Source: Streptomyces sp. NBC_01237
Lineage (GTDB): Bacteria; Actinomycetota; Actinomycetes; Streptomycetales; Streptomycetaceae
NCBI RefSeq assembly: GCF_035917275.1
Contig: NZ_CP108508.1
Coordinates: forward strand, 6,448,001 to 6,512,000
Direction: 5' to 3'
DNA: 64,000 bases
Both the position numbers and the translations under genes were made by a program. Each line of letters opens with the position of its first letter. The first letter of the stretch is position 1. The notes beneath the pieces are model-generated. The model had not been told where the DNA came from. It was given only the letters and a program-made list of their open reading frames with translations, and ran no database searches. This document shows, piece after piece, positions 37,822 through 46,480 of the stretch.

Positions 37822-39696
37822 ATGCCCTCTCGTACGACGTTGATCGCCGCCACCGCAGCCCTGATCGCCCTCTCCGCGCCGCTCGCGTTCGCCGCCCCGG
37901 CGCCCGGTCCCGCACCCCGGGCGGCGGCCGCCGCCTGGGACACCGACCGCGCCGCGTCCGCCTACACCGCGGACCCGGGCGCCGTCACCGCCTCCGGCAG
38001 CGAGAACCCCGACACCACCCCCGGCAGAGCCACCGACGGCAACGGCACCACCCGATGGTCCAGCAACGCCGCCGACGACGCCTGGATACGCGTCGACCTC
38101 GGCGCCACCCTCCGCATCAACCAGGTGAAACTGGAGTGGGAAGCCGCCTACGGCCGTGAGTACGTCCTCGAAGTGTCGAAGAACGGCACGGACTGGACCA
38201 CCTTCTTCACCGAGACGGAAGGCACCGGCGGCACCGTCACCGCCCACACCCACCCGCAGGAAGTCACCGGCCGCTACGTCCGCATGCGCGGCATCGCCCG
38301 CGCCACCGCCTGGGGCTACTCCCTGTTCTCCTTCCAGGTGTACGGAGGCGAACCCGCGCCCGCGTCGGCCACCCGCGCCAACCTCGCCCTGAACCACCCG
38401 GCGTACGGCGACCTCTACCAGCACGCCGGCAACTCGCCCGCCTACATCACCGACGGCGGCTGGCCCGCCGACCTCAAGGCCGACCGGACCCGCTGGTCCT
38501 CCGACTGGAACGCGGACCGCTGGGTCGGCGTCGACCTCGGCGCCACCTCCACCATCAGCAGCGTCGACCTGTACTGGGAGGCGGCCTACGCCGTCGACTA
38601 CGAGATCCAGGTCTCCGACGACAACCGGAACTGGCGCACCGTCCACCGCCCCTCCGCCGCCGAGGTCGCCGCCCGCCGGGCCGATGTGAAGTCACCCGCC
38701 GACGCGGTCGGCCGCCACGACACCATCACCCTGCCCACCCCGGCGACCGGCCGCTACGTACGGATGCTCGGCAAGGAGCGCCGCTCCTTCTACAACCCGG
38801 CACCGTCCACCGCCCAGTTCGGCTACTCCCTCTACGAGTTCCAGGTGTGGGGCACCGGAGGCAGCGCGAACGCCGCGTACCCGCCGCTGCCCAGGAATCC
38901 GGGAGGCGCCTACAACACCACCTTCTTCGACGACTTCACCGGCTCGGGCCTGGACCGCTCCAAGTGGCGCGTGGTGCGCACCGGTACGGAGATGAGCCCG
39001 GTCAACGGCGAGTCGCAGGCGTACGTCGACTCGCCCGACACCATTCGCACCGAGAACGGGGCCCTGGTCCTGGAGTCCAAGTACTGCAAGGGCTGCGCCT
39101 CCACGCCCAACGGGACGTTCGACTTCACCTCGGGCCGCGTCGACACCAACACCAGGTTCGACTTCACGTACGGCAGGGTCAGCGCCCGTATGAAGCTGCC
39201 CGTCGGCGACGGCTTCTGGCCCGCGTTCTGGATGCTGGGCAGCGACGTCGACAACCCGGCCGTCTCCTGGCCCGGCGCCGGGGAGACCGACATCATGGAG
39301 AACATCGGCTACGGCGACTGGACCAGCTCCGCCCTGCACGGCCCCGGCTACTCGGCGGACGGGAACGTCGGAAAGTCCCAGACCTTCCCGAACGGCGGGC
39401 GCGCCGACCAGTGGCACACCTACGGCGTCGAGTGGACGCCCGAGGGCATGACGTTCACCGTGGACGGCCAGGTGGTCCAGCGGACCTCCCGGCAGAAGCT
39501 GGAATCCACCCGGGGCAAGTGGGTCTTCGACCACAACCAGTACGTGATCCTCAACCTGGCGCTGGGCGGTGCCTACCCGGCCGGCCACAACAAGGTCACC
39601 CAGCCCTACTGGGGCCTCCCGCAGTCCAGCGTCGACCGGATCGCACGGGGCGGCATCAAGGCGGAGATCGACTGGGTGCGGGTCGAGCAGAAGTAG
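37822..39696 (+). CDS. Secreted GH16 endo-beta-glucanase with two discoidin-type domains
   Basis: 624 residues. A Sec signal peptide (cut near AFA, residue 25) is followed by two F5/8 type C (discoidin-like, CBM32-type) domains (about 40-180 and 185-345) and a GH16 catalytic domain (about 360-622). The catalytic signature GETDIMENIG has the two Glu residues of laminarinase-type GH16 enzymes, acting on beta-1,3- or mixed-linked glucan. TTGGAG lies ten bases before the ATG. It is the last gene of the locus and is followed by a stem-loop. Confidence 0.93.
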   Translation: MPSRTTLIAATAALIALSAPLAFAAPAPGPAPRAAAAAWDTDRAASAYTADPGAVTASGSENPDTTPGRATDGNGTTRWSSNAADDAWIRVDLGATLRINQVKLEWEAAYGREYVLEVSKNGTDWTTFFTETEGTGGTVTAHTHPQEVTGRYVRMRGIARATAWGYSLFSFQVYGGEPAPASATRANLALNHPAYGDLYQHAGNSPAYITDGGWPADLKADRTRWSSDWNADRWVGVDLGATSTISSVDLYWEAAYAVDYEIQVSDDNRNWRTVHRPSAAEVAARRADVKSPADAVGRHDTITLPTPATGRYVRMLGKERRSFYNPAPSTAQFGYSLYEFQVWGTGGSANAAYPPLPRNPGGAYNTTFFDDFTGSGLDRSKWRVVRTGTEMSPVNGESQAYVDSPDTIRTENGALVLESKYCKGCASTPNGTFDFTSGRVDTNTRFDFTYGRVSARMKLPVGDGFWPAFWMLGSDVDNPAVSWPGAGETDIMENIGYGDWTSSALHGPGYSADGNVGKSQTFPNGGRADQWHTYGVEWTPEGMTFTVDGQVVQRTSRQKLESTRGKWVFDHNQYVILNLALGGAYPAGHNKVTQPYWGLPQSSVDRIARGGIKAEIDWVRVEQK

Positions 39697-39732
39697 CGCG
39701 CCGGACCTGCTCCGGGCGGGCGCCTGGACCTC

Positions 39733-39769
39733 CTCCGGGCGGGCGACGACGGATGCCGCCCGCCCGGAG
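39733..39769 (+). terminator. Terminator of the beta-glucan operon
   Basis: Perfect 11-bp stem CTCCGGGCGGG / CCCGCCCGGAG (39733-39743, 39759-39769), 37 bases after the GH16 stop, within a repetitive GC-rich stretch that could form further hairpins. Confidence 0.65.
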
Positions 39770-39852
39770 GGGCCCGCCCGCCCGGAGCGGCCGGTCCGGG
39801 CGGAGCGGGCTGCTCACCTGGAGGAGGTTGCCTGTCTGGAGTAGCGTGAAGT

Positions 39853-41220
39853 ATGAGGAAAAGGCTTTTTCCCACGCTCATGGCGGGCCTGCTGCTCATA
39901 TTCGCAGCCGTGGCCCTCGCTCTCGCCCCGGCCGCGTCCGCCGCCCCCGCCGCGACCCTCGACGACGCCGCACAGGCCCTGCGGAAAGATCCGGTCTATG
40001 TGGACCCGGGCGCCCGCGACCAGCTCTCGGCCGCCCAGGAAAAGGCCCTGGAGAAGAAGATCACGGACGCCGACAAGCCGGTGTTCGTGGCCGTTCTCCC
40101 CGCCAACTCCGCCTTCCCCGAGGAGGGCCTGCTCCAGACCCTGCGCGCGGACACCGGCATCACCGGCGTCTACGCCGTACGTCTGGGCAACGGCTTCAAC
40201 GCGGGCGCGGACCCGCAGGTCATGCCGAACCGGGCGGTCCAGAACCTCACGGCGGCCGTGAAGACACCGGCCACCGACACCGGCACCGCCGCCCAGCTGA
40301 ACACGTTCGTCGACCGTGCCGTCGAGCAGGCCCGGGGCAGCGCCCCCGCCTCCTGGTCCGGCGGCAGCTCGGACAGCGGCGGATCCCCCTCGACCGGCCT
40401 CATCGCCCTCGGCGCGATCGCCGTGGTGGGCGGCGCGGGCGCGTACGCGGTCGTCCGCCGCAACCGGCGCCGCAAGGAGGAAGAGGAACGGGCCGCGCTC
40501 GACAAGCTGCGGGTCGTCGTGGACGAGGACATCACCGCGTACGGCGAGACCCTGGAACGGCTCGACTTCCATCCGGCGGAGAAGGGCGCGGACGACACGA
40601 TGCGTGCCGACTACGAACGCGCCCTCGACTCCTACGAGAGCGCCAAGACAAAAATGGAGCACGCCCAGCACCCCTCGGACGTGCGCCCGGTCACCCAGTC
40701 CCTGGAGGACGGCCGCTACTCCCTCGCCGTACTGGAGGCCCGCCGCACGGGAAAACCGGTCCCGGCCCGCCGCCCGCCGTGCTTCTTCGACCCGCGCCAC
40801 GGCCCCTCGGTCGCCGACGTGCTGTGGACCCCGTCCGGCGGCGCGGCCCGCGAGGTCCCCGTCTGCGGTGCGGACGAGGTCCGGCTGCGCGAGGGCGAGG
40901 ACCCGATGAGCCGCACGGTCGACGTCGGCGACGGCCGCCGCCGCCCGTACTGGGAGGCGGGCCCGGCGTACGGCCCCTGGGCGGGCGGCTACTTCGGCGG
41001 CGGCCTGCTGCCGGGCCTGCTGGTCGGCACGGTGCTCGGCTCCATGCTCGCCACCCCGGCGTACGCGGGGGAGTACGGAGGCGGCGACTTCGGCGGAGGC
41101 GGCGGCGACTGGAGCGGCGGCGACTTCTCCGGCTCGGACTTCGACTCCTCCGGCTTCGGAGGCGGCGGCTTCGGGGACGGTGGCGGCGGGGGAGGGTTCG
41201 ACGGCGGCGGCGGGTTCTGA
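39853..41220 (+). CDS. Secreted/membrane-anchored protein with Gly-rich C-terminus
   Basis: 455 residues: signal peptide (1-31), an extracellular region with YVDPGARDQLS near residue 49 and a TPM/Rossmann-like feel, one transmembrane segment (about 177-198) with an Arg/Lys stop (RRNRRRKEEEE), a cytoplasmic helical region, and a Gly-rich tail with repeated GGGDF/SGSDF. A second hydrophobic stretch lies near residue 390. I know similar architecture from uncharacterised actinobacterial membrane proteins and cannot assign a function. TAGCGT stands five bases before the ATG, so it may be leaderless. Confidence 0.8.
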   Translation: MRKRLFPTLMAGLLLIFAAVALALAPAASAAPAATLDDAAQALRKDPVYVDPGARDQLSAAQEKALEKKITDADKPVFVAVLPANSAFPEEGLLQTLRADTGITGVYAVRLGNGFNAGADPQVMPNRAVQNLTAAVKTPATDTGTAAQLNTFVDRAVEQARGSAPASWSGGSSDSGGSPSTGLIALGAIAVVGGAGAYAVVRRNRRRKEEEERAALDKLRVVVDEDITAYGETLERLDFHPAEKGADDTMRADYERALDSYESAKTKMEHAQHPSDVRPVTQSLEDGRYSLAVLEARRTGKPVPARRPPCFFDPRHGPSVADVLWTPSGGAAREVPVCGADEVRLREGEDPMSRTVDVGDGRRRPYWEAGPAYGPWAGGYFGGGLLPGLLVGTVLGSMLATPAYAGEYGGGDFGGGGGDWSGGDFSGSDFDSSGFGGGGFGDGGGGGGFDGGGGF

Positions 41221-41245
41221 GCCCCCCGGACTGTGCCACGAGCCG

Positions 41246-41274
41246 GGCTGCCTCGGTCAGCGAGCGAGGCAGCC
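41246..41274. terminator. Stem-loop after the Gly-rich membrane protein
   Basis: GGCTGCCTCG / CGAGGCAGCC form a perfect ten-base stem with a nine-base loop, 26 bases after the stop. Sequence becomes AT-richer just beyond it. Confidence 0.65.
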
Positions 41275-41347
41275 GAATTCCGCCCTGATCCCCGCCGGGA
41301 TCCGTCGGCCAGGGCGGCGCTACGCGATTCGGCCGCTCACTGCAGAG

Positions 41348-41617
41348 CCAGAGCGACGAAAAACAGGATGAAAATGCGGTGACGAACACCTTTCCGTTCT
41401 GTTTTGTTGCAATAACCAGTCCTGGACCTGCGCCGCACGTTGAAATCTCGTCGTACGGAATGAAGGATTGGGAATAGGCGTTATCTATGAGAACACCGTG
41501 TGCCTCAAGGGTCACGAATGGATTCTGAAAAGGTCTCCAGATGAGATAGAGAGAACGGCAAAGGTGCCAGTTCGTGATGCGGGTTGACGGTTCGGCGGAG
41601 AGTGTCGCCAGCTGCAT
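41348..41617 (-). pseudogene. PH-domain-like protein fragment in AT-richer DNA
   Basis: From ATG 41617 the minus strand encodes about 90 residues with a protein-like pattern (GVLIDNAYSQSFIPYDEIST, then GPGLVIATKQNGKVFVTAF) that I recognise from small actinobacterial PH-like domain proteins. Beyond residue 90 the frame runs without a stop antisense into the neighbouring gene and loses all similarity, so the true C-terminus has been lost or shifted. Codon use is far less GC-biased than elsewhere. It lies directly downstream of the 75-aa membrane protein and may once have formed a unit with it. Confidence 0.5.
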
Positions 41618-41681
41618 GCGGGCCCCGGCAAATTAGTCCCGCCGTTCATGCGAGTACTTGTATGCGGGAAGGCTTCAGAAC

Positions 41682-41909
41682 CTAATGAGATGTGTAGTCA
41701 AAAATGCGGATTCCGCCTAGGCAGAATCCGGCCGCAGAAAGGATTCCCCAAATGAGCCTCAGTGTAGTTGGTGTGAACCTAGGGTCCGGAGGGCCGCCAG
41801 GCGTCACGATGGAAATGAGATCGTATATCCTGATCGACAGACCTCGATAGTCCAACGCAATCAGCAGTCCTATCACGCCGACCGAAATACCCCAGATCGA
41901 ACCTGCCAT
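41682..41909 (-). CDS. Small membrane protein, 75 aa
   Basis: A compact frame from ATG 41909 with two clear hydrophobic segments (SVGVIGLLIALDY near residues 10-22, and LRLIWGILSAAGFCLGGIRI near 50-69) joined by a Pro-rich loop. The base composition is about half GC, far lower than the rest of the window, which suggests recent acquisition. No family assigned; small two-helix proteins near PH-like genes may be envelope or immunity-type proteins, but that is speculation. Confidence 0.55.
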   Translation of the reverse strand: MAGSIWGISVGVIGLLIALDYRGLSIRIYDLISIVTPGGPPDPRFTPTTLRLIWGILSAAGFCLGGIRIFDYTSH

Positions 41910-42448
41910 GGTGCAGCACCCAATCTATGCAGTTCACTAATTCGATTTTACTGTTCTTGATGATGTATCCAGCGGTCATGCCGCGGTCGTTGAGCCTCAG
42001 CGTTCATCATTGTGCGAATTCCGGCCGCTGATGGCTCGACTGCGTATTTTCTCCGTCAGCGGTACCCGCCGTGGCGATGTGAGTGTATCCGGATGCGAAG
42101 TTCCCGCCAAGTCCACCGCATGTACCCGTAGAGGTCGTGAAACTACGTCAATGTCAGCTATGCCGAAAGTTCTCTGAAGAATCGCCCTGAGAGGGTGTGA
42201 AATCCCGCCGAATCCCGCCGCTTCACTCCTCGGCTGGTCAATCGAATCCGCATTATCTCGCAATGCGTCCGCGGCGAAACCCGTCGAGGCTGCAACTCCG
42301 ACTTGGTCCTCTTTGACCCAGGTGCGATTGCATGATCATTGCCCGTGCTCATGGGAAATGCAGAAAGCCCCGGACGGGCACCGAGCGTGTGTGCTTCCAC
42401 TCGCACAGCACGTGGCGGTCGGAGGGGAGAAAGAGAGGGAAATCGGGC
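41910..42448. other. AT-richer gene-poor stretch
   Basis: About 540 bases with lower GC than the surroundings and no convincing gene. A minus-strand frame of 88 codons (41997-42263) lacks a ribosome site and any recognisable pattern. Together with the two features before it this forms an island of unusual composition from about 41.3 to 42.4 kb. Confidence 0.5.
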
Positions 42449-43075
42449 TCAGGGCCGGAGCTTCGGCAGGAGGTTCTTGGCGGTGGCTTCCATGGCCGCG
42501 AAGGTGATGTCCAGGTCCTGCGCGTTCATCGGATGCCCGCTCTGGGTGTGGAACTCGCAGTCGAGATTGCTGTCCCGGACGACCAGGCGGAGGTCGGCCT
42601 TCCAGGGGCCGTCCTCGGAGGAGACATAGCGGTACGCCTGGTTCCCGAGTCCCTTGACGTCGGTCAGGGAGGAGTCCGCGACCTCGGCGCTCTCCCTGCC
42701 GTGCCGGTGCATGCCGATCGCCTTGCCGATGTCCTTCCAGGCGCTGCACTGGGCGACGGCGCGTGCGTGCACCGTCGTGCCGTTGCTGAGCGACTGCTTG
42801 CACTCGGAGCCGCTGGACACCGAGGGATCGCCCCCGGTCTCGCGTCCCTGGGCCGCGCTCGCGAAAGGGGCTACGGCGGTGGCGAGTTCGCTGAAGTCGA
42901 CCAGGTCGCACAGGCGGTCGGGCGGTGCGTAGGTGCCGGGTCCCGCCGTGCGTTCGGGGGAGGGCGAGGGTGCCGATCCGTCGGACGAGTCGTCGCCACC
43001 GCAGCCGGCCAGGACTGCGGACAGGGCCGCCACGACCAGGACCATGTTCCCGCTGACCCGACGTGTACGTGTCAT
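42449..43075 (-). CDS. Secreted lipoprotein of unknown function
   Basis: 208 residues. A lipoprotein signal peptide with lipobox VLAGC (Cys near residue 25) is followed by an Asp/Ser/Pro-rich linker and a globular domain containing three Cys residues that could form disulfides (LCDLVDF, ECKQSL, QCSAWKD and DCEFHT). The pattern is like DUF3558-type actinobacterial lipoproteins. It is anchored to the outer face of the membrane. Divergent from the S1 protease gene; no partner is evident. Confidence 0.75.
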   Translation of the reverse strand: MTRTRRVSGNMVLVVAALSAVLAGCGGDDSSDGSAPSPSPERTAGPGTYAPPDRLCDLVDFSELATAVAPFASAAQGRETGGDPSVSSGSECKQSLSNGTTVHARAVAQCSAWKDIGKAIGMHRHGRESAEVADSSLTDVKGLGNQAYRYVSSEDGPWKADLRLVVRDSNLDCEFHTQSGHPMNAQDLDITFAAMEATAKNLLPKLRP

Positions 43076-43348
43076 GACGCCCCCCTCGACCCCGGCCGAT
43101 GCGCTCCGGGGGCAGGGTAGCGGACCTCGCGATGCGTGGTCGGTTCATGGCCCGATTTGGTGAACTGGCCGTGCCCTGGGCGGAGTCGGGGCCGAGGGTT
43201 GGTCCAGGGTGGCCGTCGGCGAGGTGGGCCGGCCCGACCGGTGTGGGGGTGCAGGCTCCACCATGATCGGACCTGCTGGCCGGATGGTCCGGCAGACCGC
43301 CGACGCGCAGGCTGAACATGTCCGGATTTCCGAGGGAAGGAACCCTCT

Positions 43349-44164
43349 GTGTTCAGCTTGAAGTCGGTGCGCCGCCGCGCGGTGCGCACCACGGCCGTCG
43401 GTGCTCTCGCCGTCGCTGCCTGCGCCACCCTGATGACCGGCAGTGCCGGAGCGATCGTCAACGGTGACGATTCCACCGAGCGCTACCCGTTCATGGCGAC
43501 GATCCCGGAGTCGGCCCCGGAACACGGGCTGTACGACGGTACGTGCGGGGCGTCGCTCATCGACCGGCAGTGGGTGCTGACGGCGGCCCACTGCGTCCAG
43601 GGGGACGGCCTTGTGCTGGACGGCATCGTCCGGATCGGCAGCGCGCACCGGAAGTCCGGGGGAACCGTCCGGGCCATCGAGCGGACGGTCGTCCATCCCG
43701 GCTATGTGAACGGTGGCGGGACTGCCGCCAACAAGGATGACGTCGCGCTCGTCCGCCTCGACCGCCCGGTCGCCGAGAAGCCCATCCGTATCGCCGAGCG
43801 GGCCGCGCGGCCGGGCACCCCGACCCGGCTCCTGGGATTCGGCACCACCGTCGACACCGAGATGAAGTTCGCGGAGCGGCTTCAGGAACTCGGTACGCGC
43901 AGGGGCTCCGACGCCGAGTGCGCCCCCGGCTACGCGGACCGGACCCGGTTGTGCACGATCAGCCGCGTGCCCAAGGCCATGGCGTGCTTCGGGGACTCCG
44001 GAGGGCCGCAGCTCCAGAAGGGCCGGCACGGACGCTGGGAGCTGGTGGGGGCCACATCGGGCCCCGGTGCCCCGAACGTCGCGTGCTCGGACGGGCCGGG
44101 TCTCTACAGCAACGTGCCCGCCTACGCGGACTGGATCAGCAAGACCATCAAGCGCAACGTCTGA
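43349..44164 (+). CDS. Secreted trypsin-fold serine protease
   Basis: 271 residues: signal peptide (1-35), short propeptide ending before [15 protein letters not shown], and an S1 domain. Triad: His81 in TAAHC, Asp131 in KDDVALVR, Ser217 in GDSGGP. The residue that fixes trypsin specificity (position 189, six before the Ser) is Met211 instead of Asp, so it should not prefer Arg/Lys and is more chymotrypsin- or elastase-like, or has lost strict specificity. GTG start with GAAGG upstream. A stem-loop follows at 44181. Confidence 0.9.
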   Translation: MFSLKSVRRRAVRTTAVGALAVAACATLMTGSAGAIVNGDDSTERYPFMATIPESAPEHGLYDGTCGASLIDRQWVLTAAHCVQGDGLVLDGIVRIGSAHRKSGGTVRAIERTVVHPGYVNGGGTAANKDDVALVRLDRPVAEKPIRIAERAARPGTPTRLLGFGTTVDTEMKFAERLQELGTRRGSDAECAPGYADRTRLCTISRVPKAMACFGDSGGPQLQKGRHGRWELVGATSGPGAPNVACSDGPGLYSNVPAYADWISKTIKRNV

Positions 44165-44180
44165 TCCCCGGCAGCCGTCG

Positions 44181-44210
44181 GCCGTATCGGGGGGTCACCC
44201 CTGATACGGC
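44181..44210 (+). terminator. Terminator after S1 protease
   Basis: Stem GCCGTATC / GATACGGC with further G/C pairing inside, 17 bases after the stop. Confidence 0.7.
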
Positions 44211-44223
44211 GGCCGGTCCGGGT

Positions 44224-44376
44224 CTACTGGACGGCCGTGCCGCTGAGGAACGCGTCCCAGGCGGTGGGGGGAACGGTGAGGACCGGTCCCTCGGCGACCT
44301 TGGAGTCCGGATGTGCACGGCGGCCGGGTGCGCGGCCACCTCGACGCAGTCGCCGCCCCGATCTGCATCATCCTGG
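44224..44376 (-). pseudogene. DUF397 gene remnant with one-base frameshift
   Basis: Read on the minus strand, GGDCVEVAAHPAAVHIR is followed after a one-base loss (near 44306-44310) by DSKVAEGPVLTVPPTAW and a proper stop at 44224-44226. This is the C-terminal two thirds of a DUF397 protein, a family that in Streptomyces accompanies XRE regulators (the BldB/Abi-like systems). The N-terminal part is missing where transposase-like sequence begins. No XRE partner gene is adjacent. Confidence 0.75.
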
Positions 44377-44573
44377 GACAACCCGATCGGGGCCCACTTC
44401 GGCCCGCTGTGGCAGTTCACCCCGGCCGGCTCCCACCACCGCAGCCACCCCACGCAAACCCAGGCACTGCACCGCTACCTGCGCCGGCGCAACGCCAACG
44501 CCCGCCACCTCGACGTACCCGCGGTGAGAAGGGCATCCGCCGGGGCGGACGCCCCCTCGGCGCCGCAGCCTGA
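44377..44573 (+). mobile_element. C-terminal remnant of an IS630-like transposase
   Basis: The plus strand reads DNPIGAHFGPLWQFTPAG, then HHRSHPTQTQALHRYLRRRN and NANARHLDVPA, the C-terminal block of IS630-family DDE transposases. After a frame change it ends with GEKGIRRGGRPLGAAA and a stop at 44571-44573, as intact family members do. The catalytic domain is absent and an internal deletion is present, so it is dead. It abuts the truncated DUF397 gene and probably caused its truncation. Confidence 0.7.
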
Positions 44574-44645
44574 CCGACCGCGAACCGCGGCCCCTGAGTG
44601 CCGAGAGGGACAGGTTCACGAGAAAGACAGCGACAGAAGGACGAC

Positions 44646-45023
44646 TCAGGAGGCGGACGGCTCGATCTCCCCCGCGAAGACGATGACCTGGTCGATGAGG
44701 CTCCGCCGCAGATGGACGATGTCCGTTCCCGCCAGGCGGGGGCCTCCGTCCGGCGTGGTGAAGACCCACTGGTACCGGGCCCACTCGTCAGGCATGTCCA
44801 CCGCTGAGCAGCGCACCATCGTGCCGGTCCCCGCCGGGTGGCGCCGGATGTCCAGCACGAACCGTTCGACCGCCGCGATTCCTTCGCTGCGACCCAACGG
44901 CCCCCAGAAGACCACGTCTGAGGTCAGGGCCTGGGAGAGCAGGTCAGTCACATAGCTGTCGTCCGAGGCGTTGAACGCGGAGATGAACGTGTCGATCGCG
45001 GAGCGTGCCGTCTCTTCCTGCAT
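44646..45023 (-). CDS. SnoaL/NTF2-like small protein
   Basis: 125 residues with the alpha+beta cone layout of SnoaL-like proteins: an N-terminal helix (ARSAIDTFISAFNASD), a buried FWGPLGRSEGIAAVERFV turn and C-terminal strands ending DQVIVFAGEI. Family members are either polyketide cyclases or binding/isomerase proteins; there is no polyketide cluster here, so function is open. No ribosome site is visible before ATG; TATTAC stands six bases upstream, so it may be leaderless. Neighbour of the MFS transporter but separated by 121 bases. Confidence 0.75.
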   Translation of the reverse strand: MQEETARSAIDTFISAFNASDDSYVTDLLSQALTSDVVFWGPLGRSEGIAAVERFVLDIRRHPAGTGTMVRCSAVDMPDEWARYQWVFTTPDGGPRLAGTDIVHLRRSLIDQVIVFAGEIEPSAS

Positions 45024-45144
45024 GCCCCAGTAATACCAGCCCTTGCGCGTGTGCTCGTCCCGTGAGCCGCCTTCCGGTCACGGGGGCCGCCCCGGTCACA
45101 GCACCAGTGACCATGGGTGACCGCGGCGGCCGGAATGAGCCGAC

Positions 45145-46383
45145 TCAGCTCCCGTACTCCGTGTGCCGTGTGAGCGCCCACAGCAGGAGCGCGAGGCCGC
45201 TGATCCCGGCGCCCAGTGCGCATACGGCTCCCCAGCCGGCCGCCGCGTACAGGGAGGTCGCGGCGATGGCGCCGGTGGCGCTGCCGATCGCGTAGAAGAT
45301 CATGTATCCGCCGATCAGCCGCCCTCCCGCGTCCGGGTGCAGGGCGTAGATCAGGGTCTGGTTGGTGACATGGACCGCCTGTACGGCCAGGTCGAGGACG
45401 ATCACGCCGATGACCAGCGCCCAGAGCGAACTGCGGGTGAAGGCCAGGGGTAGCCACGAGGCGGCGAGCAGTGCCAGGCCGATGCCTGTGGTCCGCCGGG
45501 AGAGCCCCCGGTCGTTCAGTCGGCCCGCCGCCGTCGCGGCGAGCGCGCCCACGGCTCCGACCAGCCCGAACGCGCCGATCGCGGTGTGGGACATGGCGTA
45601 CGGGGCCTCGCTGAGCGGTAGCGCGACGCTGCTCCACAGGGTGCTGAACGCGGCGAAGATCAGCAGCCCGAACACGGCCCGGAGCCGGAGGAGCCGTTCC
45701 CGCGCGAACAGGGTGACCGTGGAACGCAGCAGCTGCCCGTACCGCAGGGGCGCGGTCGGCGGTACGTCGCCGTGGCGCGGCAGCACCCGGTGCAGGACCA
45801 GGGCGAGTACCGCGATGAGCACCGCCGAGGCGAGGTAGACGGAGCGCCAGCCCGCGAGGTCGGCCAGGAGGCCGGACACGGTGCGGGCGAGCAGGATGCC
45901 GATGACGACGCCGCTGGTCACCAGGCCGACGACGCTTCCGCGCCGGTCGGGCGGGGCCAGTGACGCGGCGAAGACCACCAGCGTCTGTGTGACCACCGCG
46001 AGCAGCCCCACCGCGGCCATGCCCGCGAGCAGGACGCCCGCGGTCCCGGCGGTGGCGACCACGGCCAGCGCCCCGACCAGGAGCAGCAGTTGGACCACGA
46101 TGATCCGTCGGCGGTCGGCCACGTCCCCCAGCGGCACGAGGAAGAACAGCCCCAGCCCGTATCCGATGTGCGTGAGTGTGACGACGCTGCCGATGAGGGC
46201 CGGGCTCATCGCGAGGTCATGGCCCAGCGTCACCAGGAGTGGCTGGGCGAAATAGACGTTGGCCACCGCGGCACCGCACGCGACGGCGAACAGCATGACC
46301 ACGCCACGGGACAGGGCGTCCCCGGCGACACCCCCGCTCCGTGCCGCGGTCCGTGGTGTCACGGCCTCACTGTCGCCGACCAT
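45145..46383 (-). CDS. MFS transporter (12 TM)
   Basis: 412 residues with about twelve hydrophobic helices and the MFS loop motif GDVADRRRIIV between helices 2 and 3. The arrangement is like the YgaY/Ara-type drug or sugar efflux permeases. GGAGGG lies seven bases before ATG 46383. It is divergent from an HxlR regulator with a long inverted repeat (46415-46449) in the shared promoter, so it is probably induced by a reactive or toxic compound that it exports. Confidence 0.9.
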   Translation of the reverse strand: MVGDSEAVTPRTAARSGGVAGDALSRGVVMLFAVACGAAVANVYFAQPLLVTLGHDLAMSPALIGSVVTLTHIGYGLGLFFLVPLGDVADRRRIIVVQLLLLVGALAVVATAGTAGVLLAGMAAVGLLAVVTQTLVVFAASLAPPDRRGSVVGLVTSGVVIGILLARTVSGLLADLAGWRSVYLASAVLIAVLALVLHRVLPRHGDVPPTAPLRYGQLLRSTVTLFARERLLRLRAVFGLLIFAAFSTLWSSVALPLSEAPYAMSHTAIGAFGLVGAVGALAATAAGRLNDRGLSRRTTGIGLALLAASWLPLAFTRSSLWALVIGVIVLDLAVQAVHVTNQTLIYALHPDAGGRLIGGYMIFYAIGSATGAIAATSLYAAAGWGAVCALGAGISGLALLLWALTRHTEYGS

Positions 46384-46414
46384 GCGGAATCCCTCCGTGC
46401 ATCTGGTTTCATCT

Positions 46415-46449
46415 TGCTACCAGGTGGGACGGTAACTATTTTGGTAGCA
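46415..46449. promoter_or_regulatory. Candidate HxlR operator
   Basis: TGCTACCA (46415-46422) and TGGTAGCA (46442-46449) form a perfect inverted repeat with centres 27 bases apart, flanking an AT-rich core (GTAACTATTTT) that probably holds the promoter of one of the divergent genes. Confidence 0.65.
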
Positions 46450-46480
46450 TGTTGCAACCGGTATGAGGATGGAGGACGGC

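Noticed and set aside
41997..42263. 88-codon minus-strand frame in the AT-richer island
   Set aside because: No ribosome site, no hydrophobic or domain pattern and irregular composition; not enough to call a gene.
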